Assembly: GCA_002373505.1 (NCBI GenBank) | Contig: DFKE01000001.1 | Coordinates: 62,001 to 126,000, forward strand | Reading direction: 5' to 3' | Length of the DNA stretch: 64,000 nt | Origin: Bacteroidales bacterium UBA3653 | GTDB lineage: Bacteria; Bacteroidota; Bacteroidia; Bacteroidales; Paludibacteraceae | Shown here: piece by piece, positions 51,213 through 59,129 of the stretch | How positions within the stretch are numbered: position 1 is the stretch's first letter | Layout of the letters: every line of letters starts with the position of its first letter | Notes under the pieces: model-generated | Told to the model about the DNA's origin: nothing | What the model saw: only the letters and a program-made list of their open reading frames with translations | Databases searched by the model: none | Made by a program: the position numbers and the translations under genes

Positions 51213-51257
51213 CTAGTTGTACTAGTTAGACTAGATAAACTAGTTAGACTAGTCCCC
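51213..51257. repeat. 9-bp CTAGTTAGA array plus poly-C
   Basis: CTAGTTGTA, CTAGTTAGA, CTAGATAAA, CTAGTTAGA, then CTAGT and a run of about ten C. The same array with one change is at 58846-58888 after the other gene ending NAQGAQVQ. Confidence 0.8.
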
Positions 51258-51264
51258 CCCCCGG

Positions 51265-51291
51265 CCATGCAGGGCTGATTACCCTGCATGG
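51265..51291. repeat. 27-bp perfect hairpin, copy 1
   Basis: CCATGCAGGG and CCCTGCATGG around CTGATTA. Identical copies at 56861-56887 and 58898-58924. No T-tract follows, so it need not terminate; it could stabilise mRNA 3' ends. Confidence 0.8.
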
Positions 51292-51349
51292 TTACTAAAT
51301 AAACAACATCTATTAACCGAGCCGAAGGCTCAACAAAACAACAACCATT
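51292..51349 (+). promoter_or_regulatory. Shared leader with GAGCC-GAA-GGCTC hairpin, copy 1
   Basis: A leader of about 50 bp with AACAACAT(C)TATTAACC, a small GAGCC/GGCTC hairpin and CAACAAAAC, ending at the ATG. Near-identical leaders precede the genes at 53482 (53428-53481) and 56946 (56888-56945). There is no obvious promoter inside, so it probably acts in translation or marks duplication. Confidence 0.7.
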
Positions 51350-53365
51350 ATGAGAAAATTTTTCACTCTTTTATGCGCTGCCTTTATGGCGGCAAGCATG
51401 TGGGCTTATGACTTCTCCGCTGTAGTCGGAAGCGGTCAGACTCTCTATTTCAACATCACCGACTCCGAGAACCATCTATGCGTGGTCGTGGCCGGCAACT
51501 CCAAACCGACCGGAGATCTGGTTATCCCGGCTACCGTAGAGCACGAGAGTATTACCTACACCGTCAGCGGTATAGGTGATAATGCCTTCCGGGCTTGCTC
51601 CGATTTGACCAGTGTGACCTTCCCTACTGAAGCTACATTTACCCATATCGGTATCAGCGAGTCTATGTCTTTCGTCTTTATGGACAGCTATGACTTCCAT
51701 TCGCTGGTTATCCCGGACAACGTGACATCCCTCGGAGGACAGGCTTTCCGTGGTACGGGTATCCGTAACATAACTTTTGGATCCGGAGTATCTGCTCTTC
51801 CCGAAGGACTCTTTGGATGGTGTACCTATCTAAAGCGCGTGGTACTGCCCGACGCCGTCACTGCCGTCGGAGTGGATTGTTTCAGTAGCAGTGCCGTCAA
51901 ATACGTAGAATTAGGCAACGCTATTGCCGATGGATTTGAGGCTTCTTCGCTGGGCCAAAGCACCCCTTACTACGCTAAGACATCGATTGATACCGTAGTG
52001 ATCCATACTGTGACACCTCCTACGGTCAACGGCAGTTTCTACTCCGACTTGCTGAACCGCGCTATTTTATATGTGCCGGTAGGTTCAAAAGCCGCTTACA
52101 AAGCTGCGGACGGATGGAAAGATTTCAAGTACATCCTTGAGATTGGAGAGACGCTGCCTATCTATGATATCACTATAGAAGGAGGATACTCCTCGCTGGA
52201 GCAAGTCAGCTTCACGGTGGACGGATTGGATTACGCCTCAAATACAAACTTCTCCTTCAAGCGCGCAGAAGGGGATGAGTTCACTATTCAGGTGAACTTT
52301 GGCAACCCCTACTACGGCATCAAAAAAGCTCTCTACGGCGAGACGGATGTAACAGATCAGTTCAACGCAGAAAACACAGCTACCCTCTCTGTAACGGCGG
52401 ATGCCACGCTTAGTTTTACCTACGAGCAGAAGATACATCCGTATGACTTCGCAGAAACGGTTCCTTCCGGTCAGACTCTGTATTTCAAGATTCTGGATGC
52501 CGGAAACCACAAAGTAGCTGTCTGCAACCAAACCGGTAGCCGCTCTCTCTGGGGAACTATCATGGACGCTTATGACTATAACACGACCGTTCCTTCCGGT
52601 GACCTGGTTATCCCTGCCACCATTACGCACGACGAGGTGGAATATACCATCGAGGAGATCGATACGCTGGCTCTCCATGATTCATACATTACATCGCTGA
52701 CCTTACCGGAAGGCCTCAAGGCCATTCGTGGAGGTGCTTTCTTCCATCATTCCAACTACAACTTAGGCAATAATGCTGAACTGGTTATCCCGGGAAGTTG
52801 CACGATTGTGGAGATGCGCGCGTTCCAGGGATGCAACTATATCTCTCTCAACCCGGGAGGCGCACAGGCACTGGGCGAATATGCGTTCTTGGGTTGCCCG
52901 CTTACGGAGATAAAGGCTACCGATGCCTTGCAGTCGATAGATGCCAATCTGGTTAAATCTGCTGCGCTTACCAAAGTGGGACTCGGCGCCAATGTGGAGT
53001 TTGTGCATATGTCTGCTTTCTCCGGATGCCCCAATATCCAGACAGTGACGATGGAGGCTACCACTCCTCCTGAAGTTTCCAATGAGAAAGGCGGATATGC
53101 TCCTCCCGAGTGGTACGACTTCGACCCGACAGAAAAGACCCTGTATGTGCCTTTCTCGGAAGACCACTCCGTCCTCGCTGCTTATCAAGATGCTACCGGA
53201 TGGAAATTGTTTGGTACTATCCAGGAAAAGTCGGAAGAGCCTACCGGCATTGACCCCGTCACCGGTAACCCGTCACCCGTAACCCATAAGTTCCTCCGCG
53301 ACGGCGTTCTTCTCATCGAGCGCAACGGCAAGACCTACAACGCACAAGGCGCGGAAGTGAAGTAA
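51350..53365 (+). CDS. BspA-like leucine-rich-repeat surface protein, duplicated
   Basis: A 671-residue protein. After the signal peptide (1-19) an opening YDFSAVVGSGQTLYFNITD plus LRR block (20-260) is repeated in diverged form from about residue 362 (YDFAETVPSGQTLYFKILD), so the protein is an internal duplication. A middle beta-rich module (about 265-360) resembles an InlB-type repeat (VDGLDYASNTNFSFKR). The C-terminus is GIDPV, a linker encoded by GTAACCC/GTCACCC words, then KFLRDGVLLIERNGKTYNAQ. Likely a surface adhesin. Confidence 0.85.
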   Translation: MRKFFTLLCAAFMAASMWAYDFSAVVGSGQTLYFNITDSENHLCVVVAGNSKPTGDLVIPATVEHESITYTVSGIGDNAFRACSDLTSVTFPTEATFTHIGISESMSFVFMDSYDFHSLVIPDNVTSLGGQAFRGTGIRNITFGSGVSALPEGLFGWCTYLKRVVLPDAVTAVGVDCFSSSAVKYVELGNAIADGFEASSLGQSTPYYAKTSIDTVVIHTVTPPTVNGSFYSDLLNRAILYVPVGSKAAYKAADGWKDFKYILEIGETLPIYDITIEGGYSSLEQVSFTVDGLDYASNTNFSFKRAEGDEFTIQVNFGNPYYGIKKALYGETDVTDQFNAENTATLSVTADATLSFTYEQKIHPYDFAETVPSGQTLYFKILDAGNHKVAVCNQTGSRSLWGTIMDAYDYNTTVPSGDLVIPATITHDEVEYTIEEIDTLALHDSYITSLTLPEGLKAIRGGAFFHHSNYNLGNNAELVIPGSCTIVEMRAFQGCNYISLNPGGAQALGEYAFLGCPLTEIKATDALQSIDANLVKSAALTKVGLGANVEFVHMSAFSGCPNIQTVTMEATTPPEVSNEKGGYAPPEWYDFDPTEKTLYVPFSEDHSVLAAYQDATGWKLFGTIQEKSEEPTGIDPVTGNPSPVTHKFLRDGVLLIERNGKTYNAQGAEVK

Positions 53366-53427
53366 AGTGCAAAGGGACAAAGTACAATGTACAAAGCTCG
53401 GCGGGATTGGTTTCCCGCCGGGTTACA

Positions 53428-53481
53428 AGAAAACAACATCTATTAACCGAGTCAAAGGCTCAACAAAAACAACAAACCATT
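53428..53481 (+). promoter_or_regulatory. Shared leader, copy 2
   Basis: Same leader as 51292-51349; its small hairpin reads GAGTCAAAGGCTC, with one mismatch. A different upstream hairpin (CGGCGGG/CCCGCCG, about 53400-53421) replaces the 27-bp one. Confidence 0.65.
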
Positions 53482-55338
53482 ATGAGAAAAATCTTTACTC
53501 TGTTAGCTGCTGCGATAGTAGCGGCAACAATGTTTGCCACCGAAGGCGCGCTACCCGGAGCCTTCACCATTAACGCCAACGGCGACAAAATCCAATTCTC
53601 CAAAGGTAATTTGCAATACAATGCCACCTTGGGCTCGCATGCTACGGTTAATGGAACAGCGCAAGGAACATGGCGTTTCGCGGAAAACCAATGGGAGACT
53701 ATTAGCAAAGAAGACAATGATCAAGCCAGCAGTTCTTTTGATGGATGGATTGACAATTTCGTATGGGGAACAAGCGGATACAACGACAAGTATCCGTATA
53801 TGACCAGTACTGACTATGAAGACTATTTGGGATTAGTAACTAAAGAAGAAGAAACCTGGGGTACGAAGTACGATGTTACCGATATTATAGGTACTAACTA
53901 CGATTGGGGTGTTTATAATGCAATCTCTAATGGAGGGAACCAAGCTAATGTTTGGCGGGCTTTAACTCAAGACGAGATTAAATATTTGACCGCCAGAAAT
54001 AATGGTACACTATGGGGAGTAGGAGTTGTCAACGGCGTAATAGGTATTATTTTTCTTCCAGATGACTGGAGCACGCCGCAGGGGCTGACATTTAAATGCG
54101 ATAATTCGAACGAACTTTCTTATATATCTCCTATGCTGTTTGATTATCAGGCTTATTTTTATAGAACATCAGACAATGCGGAAAACATCAACGTATATGA
54201 TGATAATGATTGGAGATATATGGAGGTAGCTGGTGCAGTATTTATGCCGTCTGTTTATTATACGGGTAAAGATTATTATCATAATCCGTACGAAGGAGGC
54301 GATTACTGGACTTCACAAGCATGGGGATTTTCATACGACGATGATGTAACATTAGCAAAGGGTTTCTCTTTATCTTGCTCCGCGCAAGGAGTAAGTAGAG
54401 TGTGGTTCGATAATGAAAAGATATTTCTCCGTAGAGCCGTTCGTTTGGTTCAGACATACGACGGAACGGGTACTGCTCAAGAACCGGAATTAGAACCTAA
54501 AGCATTAACCGGCCGATTCTCTGTGTCTGCAGACAAACAAGTTATCTTCGCGCAAGGTAACCTGCAATACAAAGCCTCATCGAACGAATGGAAATTCGCA
54601 AACAGCCAATATGATATGATCGGTGCCGGCAATGCGAATGTCTCTGCTTCCTACAAAGGCTGGATAGACCTCTTCGGATGGGGCACGGCTGCCAACCCGA
54701 CCGAGACCTCCAAAGAGTCAGCTTCCTATACCTCTTTCTCCGATTGGACGACAAACACGATAGAGAACGCAGACGGCAAAACATGGTACACCATGCCCGA
54801 AGACGAATGGAACTACCTGCTTTCCACGCGCGCCAATGCAGCCGACAAAAAGGGACAGGCGGTCGTGAATGACGTGAAGGGATATATCCTCCTGCCGGAC
54901 GAGTGGAGTTTGCCTGCCGGTTTGTCCTTCACCTCCACGCCGAACAACTATACGGCGAATGTCTATACCGCCTCACAGTGGGAGAAACTGGAAGCGGCAG
55001 GAGCGGTCTTCCTGCCCGCAGCAGGCTACCGTTACGGTATAGATATCAACGGATTGAATGCAGGAAACGGCTATTATTGGACATCTACACCCTCTTCACA
55101 ATACGACGATATGGCACAAGCGCTGATGATTTTCGAAAGTCCAAAAGCCCAAGTCAATGTCGCTATGCCTTGTAACGGTTATTCCGTCCGCCCTGTCCGC
55201 GAGCTACAAGCTTCAGAAGGCATTGAGCAGATCCAGATTCCGCAGGATAAGGCCCGCAAATATATGATCAACGGTCAGATTTACATCGCCCTACCCGACG
55301 GCAAGATATTCGACCTAAGATGCCTCAGAGTGAGATAA
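53482..55338 (+). CDS. Two-domain lectin-like surface protein A
   Basis: A 618-residue protein with signal peptide (1-20, TMFAT). Two related domains (about 21-335 and 345-585) share IxFxxGNLQYxAS at the start, WRFAENQ, ILLPDEW, AGAVFLPAAGYR, YYWTST and a closing VRPVR. This pattern is like FISUMP/DUF1566 and other C-type-lectin-like folds. The second domain is almost identical to that of the gene at 56946; the first is very different. The end (GIEQI... KYMINGQIYIALPDGKIFDL) is a variant of the shared sorting motif. Ligand unknown. Confidence 0.75.
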   Translation: MRKIFTLLAAAIVAATMFATEGALPGAFTINANGDKIQFSKGNLQYNATLGSHATVNGTAQGTWRFAENQWETISKEDNDQASSSFDGWIDNFVWGTSGYNDKYPYMTSTDYEDYLGLVTKEEETWGTKYDVTDIIGTNYDWGVYNAISNGGNQANVWRALTQDEIKYLTARNNGTLWGVGVVNGVIGIIFLPDDWSTPQGLTFKCDNSNELSYISPMLFDYQAYFYRTSDNAENINVYDDNDWRYMEVAGAVFMPSVYYTGKDYYHNPYEGGDYWTSQAWGFSYDDDVTLAKGFSLSCSAQGVSRVWFDNEKIFLRRAVRLVQTYDGTGTAQEPELEPKALTGRFSVSADKQVIFAQGNLQYKASSNEWKFANSQYDMIGAGNANVSASYKGWIDLFGWGTAANPTETSKESASYTSFSDWTTNTIENADGKTWYTMPEDEWNYLLSTRANAADKKGQAVVNDVKGYILLPDEWSLPAGLSFTSTPNNYTANVYTASQWEKLEAAGAVFLPAAGYRYGIDINGLNAGNGYYWTSTPSSQYDDMAQALMIFESPKAQVNVAMPCNGYSVRPVRELQASEGIEQIQIPQDKARKYMINGQIYIALPDGKIFDLRCLRVR

Positions 55339-55359
55339 CAACTTCAAATCAATACAATT

Positions 55360-56829
55360 ATGAGAACGAAAAGCATTATTTTCTTTATCCTGGGGGCGAT
55401 GTTATCCGCTATGCCGGTCAGTGCGCAGTTCGGGCGCATCGTAGGTTCTCTTGACCAACTCGGCAAGAAGAAAGAACAGCCGCAGACGCAGCAGGCTCCC
55501 GCGAACCAACCCTTGCAACAGCAGAACAGCGGCAAAATCTATTACGTCAGCGAGAACGGCAAATCCCGCGGCGCGGACGGATTGACTGTCGGGACGGCGA
55601 AGAAAGACATTCAGGCGGTGCTCAATATCATCAAGGAGAATAACGAATCGGGTTCGGTAATCCGCGTGAGCGAAGGTAATTTCCTGGGCGCTGCGAACGC
55701 CGGATATATCGAGATCAGCAGCTGGGTCACTATTGAAGGCGGATGGAATGCAGACTTCACGGAGCGCAATCCGCTGAAATACATCACCCGCATCCAGCCT
55801 ACCCAAGACCAGTTAGGCACCAACGGCGCCAAGGGACTCATCCATATCAGCGGTCTGGACGACGTGATGGCGAAGAAGCCCAAAGGAACGATCATCATCG
55901 ACGGTATCATGATCGACCAGGGTCTGGAGGCGTTCTATATGCCCAATGACCCGACGGACGAGCGCAACGGATGTCCCTCTACGGCCTTTGAGACAGGGCG
56001 TATGGTGGACGCTATACCGCCACAAGTGGAGCACCCGGGAGTGCGCTCTATGGGATGGATAGCAGGAAACGTGATTATCCGTAACTGCCTCATCGCTAAC
56101 TGCACCTATTTCGGCATCCAGATCAATACCCGTTGCGGCGAAGTAGAGATCTACAATAACGTCATCATCTCCAACCGTTACGGCGGTGTACGCATCGCCG
56201 GAGGCGACAAGAACGGCGAAGCATCGCATATCAATTTCCACCACAACACTGTGGCTTTCTCCTGGTGTCGCGACAAATATATGGAGGATATGGGGTACGG
56301 CTATGAGTTCATGACGCTCGTCAACGCGGATGTGCATCATAACCTCTTTATCGGTAATAACTACGCCGCCGTAGCCCGTACGCATGTCCTTTCAGGCCCG
56401 GACCGCGTCATTGAGGCTAAGCGTGTCACCAACCTCTACGATAACTATTATTACATCAATGCCGCAGACCTGCAACTGCCGTCTGCCGGTGGAGGCAAAT
56501 GGACAAACGTTCAATGTACCGATATCGAAGATATGGTAGATGAGAAAACCCTTCCTCGGGCGGAGAACAACCTGCGGATGGCAGAGGACGACGCCGCTTT
56601 GAAGGCGTTCGACCAGGACTATCTAATAGGCGTAGCGAACCTGAAGGTCATCTCCTCCAGCCAGAGTTTCAACCGTAACTCGGCGTCCAACCAGTTCCGT
56701 GCGGCTATGGGTCAGAATATGCAGGGCAGCGAGACACGGCGTGTATCGATGTACGGCAACCGCTATAACTTCGACAAAGCCCTCCGCCTCTTTGGCGCCA
56801 AAAACGGCTACGGCGCACAAAAACCCTGA
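55360..56829 (+). CDS. Secreted right-handed beta-helix protein
   Basis: A 489-residue protein. Signal peptide (1-22, PVSAQ), a Gln-rich spacer (about 37-57, QPQTQQAPANQ), then a parallel beta-helix (about 60-400) with YYVSENGKSRGADGLTVGTAKKDIQAVLN and many NVIIRNCLI, NNVIISNRYGGVRI coils, as in pectate-lyase-like and DUF1565-type proteins. It lacks the C-terminal sorting motif of its neighbours, so it may be released or lipid-free periplasmic. It may be a polysaccharide-degrading enzyme or a binding protein. Confidence 0.75.
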   Translation: MRTKSIIFFILGAMLSAMPVSAQFGRIVGSLDQLGKKKEQPQTQQAPANQPLQQQNSGKIYYVSENGKSRGADGLTVGTAKKDIQAVLNIIKENNESGSVIRVSEGNFLGAANAGYIEISSWVTIEGGWNADFTERNPLKYITRIQPTQDQLGTNGAKGLIHISGLDDVMAKKPKGTIIIDGIMIDQGLEAFYMPNDPTDERNGCPSTAFETGRMVDAIPPQVEHPGVRSMGWIAGNVIIRNCLIANCTYFGIQINTRCGEVEIYNNVIISNRYGGVRIAGGDKNGEASHINFHHNTVAFSWCRDKYMEDMGYGYEFMTLVNADVHHNLFIGNNYAAVARTHVLSGPDRVIEAKRVTNLYDNYYYINAADLQLPSAGGGKWTNVQCTDIEDMVDEKTLPRAENNLRMAEDDAALKAFDQDYLIGVANLKVISSSQSFNRNSASNQFRAAMGQNMQGSETRRVSMYGNRYNFDKALRLFGAKNGYGAQKP

Positions 56830-56860
56830 ATACCCATAACCCCTTGCGGGGAGAGACTGG

Positions 56861-56887
56861 CCATGCAGGGCTGATTACCCTGCATGG
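56861..56887. repeat. 27-bp perfect hairpin, copy 2
   Basis: Identical to 51265-51291, followed directly by the shared leader. Confidence 0.8.
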
Positions 56888-56945
56888 TTGCTAAACAAAC
56901 AACATATATTAACCGAGCCAAAGGCTCAACAAAACAACTAACATT
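56888..56945 (+). promoter_or_regulatory. Shared leader, copy 3
   Basis: Hairpin GAGCCAAAGGCTC within the same leader as at 51292 and 53428. Confidence 0.7.
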
Positions 56946-58841
56946 ATGAGAAAAATCTTTACACTTTTTATCGCAGCTCTCTGCTGCGCAGGATTGGCAA
57001 ATGCCACCGAAGGTGCGCTGAACGGCAAGTTTACTATCAACGAAAACGGCGACCAGATCCGGTTCGCAAAAGGTAACCTGCAGTACCAAGAGAGTACCGA
57101 TACATGGCGCTTTGCGGAAAACCAGACAGATACATTGCCCCTGCCGTCTGTTAATGAGAAAACAGGAGAATATACTCCTTCTTCACAATGGATAGACCGT
57201 ATATCGCTTAGTAAATTCAACAGTAAATTCGAACAGATTTACTATGATGAGAATGAGCAGAAATATAAAATAAAAGATTTCATATGGCATATTCTCCCCC
57301 CCGCCGCATGGGAATTTATCATTTCCGGTCGTGCTAATGCTGCCAGTCTGCATGGGGCAGCCACAGTCGGAAACACTGAAGGTTTTGTTTTATTGCCGGA
57401 CAACTGGCAACTTCCCCAAGGCGTAAGTTTCAAAGCCGGCGGTTCAATTACTCAAAATGTCTATTCCGCCCAACAATGGAATACAATGGAGAATGCCGGA
57501 GCTGTCTTTCTCCCATTTACAAGCACCCTTGAACTGTACTATCAAAGATATAGGAGCTATCCAGATGAGGATATATTTTATGATTTATATACAATAGACC
57601 CAAAAGGTTGTTATCCGGGTGCCATGAAAATGGATATGAATAATTATGGGTACTATACTTTTGAGTTTATCCAATTCTCACCAGATGGTACAGCTCAAAA
57701 AAAATCTGAAGAAGCACGCCAATGCTTTATGTGCGAAGGAGGAGACGATAGTCCCCACCCCCAATGGAATCTGGAAACGAACAGTGAGCTTTTATTCTCT
57801 ATTCGCCCAGTAACGGAAGTGACTTCCAGCACTGTCACTTTCAAAGACTGGGACGGAACGGTGCTCAAGACCGAGAAACTTGAGCAGGGAGCAGATGCCA
57901 CCGCACCGGCGGACCCTGTACGAGAGGGATACACCTTCGTCGGATGGGATGCTACGTTCACCAACGTACAGTCCGACATGACCGTTACCGCCATATACAG
58001 CAAGCCCTTGACAGGACGTTTCTCCGTCGCTGCTGACAAACAAATCATCTTCGCGCAAGGAAACCTGCAATACAAAGCCTCGGACAACAAGTGGGCGTTC
58101 AGCGACAAGCAGTATGACATGATTGGTTCTGACAATGCGAAAACCTCTGCTTCCTACAAAGGCTGGATAGACCTCTTCGGATGGGGCACGGCGAACAACC
58201 CGACCGAGACCTCCAAAGAGTCAGCTCCCTATACCTCTTTCTCCGATTGGACGACAAACACGATAGAGAACGCAGACGGCAAAACATGGTACACCATGCC
58301 CGAAGACGAGTGGAACTACCTGCTCTCCACACGCGCCGGTGCCGCAGACAAACACGGACAGGCGGTCGTGAATGACGTGAAGGGATACATCCTCCTGCCG
58401 GACGAGTGGACATTACCGGAGGGCTTGTCTTTCACCGCTGTACCCTATAACTACACTTCCAATGTATATACAGTCTCCGAGTGGGCACAGATGGAAGCTG
58501 CAGGTGCTGTCTTCCTGCCCGCAGCAGGATTCCGTTATGGGATAGATATCAACGGATTGCCCGCCGGAAATGGTTATTACTGGACGCCGACCCCCTCTTC
58601 CCAATATGACGATATGGCGCAGGCACTAATGATTTCCGAATATTCAAAAGCCAAAGTCATTGTCGCTATGCCTTGTAACGGTTATTCCGTCCGCCCTGTC
58701 CGCGAACTACAAGCTTCAGAAGGCATTGACCCCGTCACCGGTAACCCGTCACCCGTAACCCATAAGTTCCTCCGCAACGGCGTCCTCTACATCGAGAAGA
58801 ACGGCAAGACCTACAATGCCCAAGGTGCACAGGTTCAATAA
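56946..58841 (+). CDS. Two-domain lectin-like surface protein B with InlB repeat
   Basis: A 631-residue paralog of protein A. Signal peptide (1-20), first lectin-like domain (about 21-295, diverged from A), then an InlB/Listeria-Bacteroides repeat (about 297-352, VTFKDWDGTVLKTEKL...FVGWDATF) not present in A. The second lectin-like domain (about 355-595) is almost identical to A. The C-terminus, GIDPV, linker, KFLRNGVLYIEKNGKTYNAQ, matches that of the gene at 51350 instead of A. The gene is thus a mosaic of parts found in its neighbours. Confidence 0.75.
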   Translation: MRKIFTLFIAALCCAGLANATEGALNGKFTINENGDQIRFAKGNLQYQESTDTWRFAENQTDTLPLPSVNEKTGEYTPSSQWIDRISLSKFNSKFEQIYYDENEQKYKIKDFIWHILPPAAWEFIISGRANAASLHGAATVGNTEGFVLLPDNWQLPQGVSFKAGGSITQNVYSAQQWNTMENAGAVFLPFTSTLELYYQRYRSYPDEDIFYDLYTIDPKGCYPGAMKMDMNNYGYYTFEFIQFSPDGTAQKKSEEARQCFMCEGGDDSPHPQWNLETNSELLFSIRPVTEVTSSTVTFKDWDGTVLKTEKLEQGADATAPADPVREGYTFVGWDATFTNVQSDMTVTAIYSKPLTGRFSVAADKQIIFAQGNLQYKASDNKWAFSDKQYDMIGSDNAKTSASYKGWIDLFGWGTANNPTETSKESAPYTSFSDWTTNTIENADGKTWYTMPEDEWNYLLSTRAGAADKHGQAVVNDVKGYILLPDEWTLPEGLSFTAVPYNYTSNVYTVSEWAQMEAAGAVFLPAAGFRYGIDINGLPAGNGYYWTPTPSSQYDDMAQALMISEYSKAKVIVAMPCNGYSVRPVRELQASEGIDPVTGNPSPVTHKFLRNGVLYIEKNGKTYNAQGAQVQ

Positions 58842-58845
58842 AAAA

Positions 58846-58888
58846 CTAGTTGTACTAGTTAGACTAGATAAAATAGTTAGACTAGTTC
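58846..58888. repeat. 9-bp CTAGTTAGA array plus poly-C, copy 2
   Basis: Same units in the same order as 51213-51257, one unit changed (ATAGTTAGA), and a C-run of about eight. The poly-C length differs between copies. Confidence 0.8.
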
Positions 58889-58897
58889 CCCCCCCAG

Positions 58898-58924
58898 CCA
58901 TGCAGGGCTGATTACCCTGCATGG
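58898..58924. repeat. 27-bp perfect hairpin, copy 3
   Basis: Identical to the copies at 51265 and 56861. The 200 bp that follow up to 59129 hold ACACAGGATTA and TCCGGAAAA words and no clear promoter or gene. Confidence 0.8.
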
Positions 58925-59129
58925 TAACGAACAACGGTAAAATACGACTCACCAACACAGGATTAACACAGGATTACTGGAACGACGCCGGCACCAAAAG
59001 GGAAGAACTACGTACAATCACTATCCCGATTCTCCGGAATATCCGGAAAATCCGGATTAGCGAAGCAATCCGAAAATCAACTCTATTAACTAACTTAAAG
59101 TTGTGCCCGACACATACGAGGGTATTATT

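Noticed and set aside
53482..58841. Diversity-generating retroelement with lectin-like target proteins
   Set aside because: The lectin-like fold and near-identical C-terminal domains are suggestive, but there is no reverse transcriptase or template repeat in the window, and the differences are not concentrated at adenines.
59027..59076. Regulatory repeat of TCCGGA words before the InlB-repeat gene
   Set aside because: Units are irregular in spacing and of the same nature as the general word arrays; no promoter match follows.
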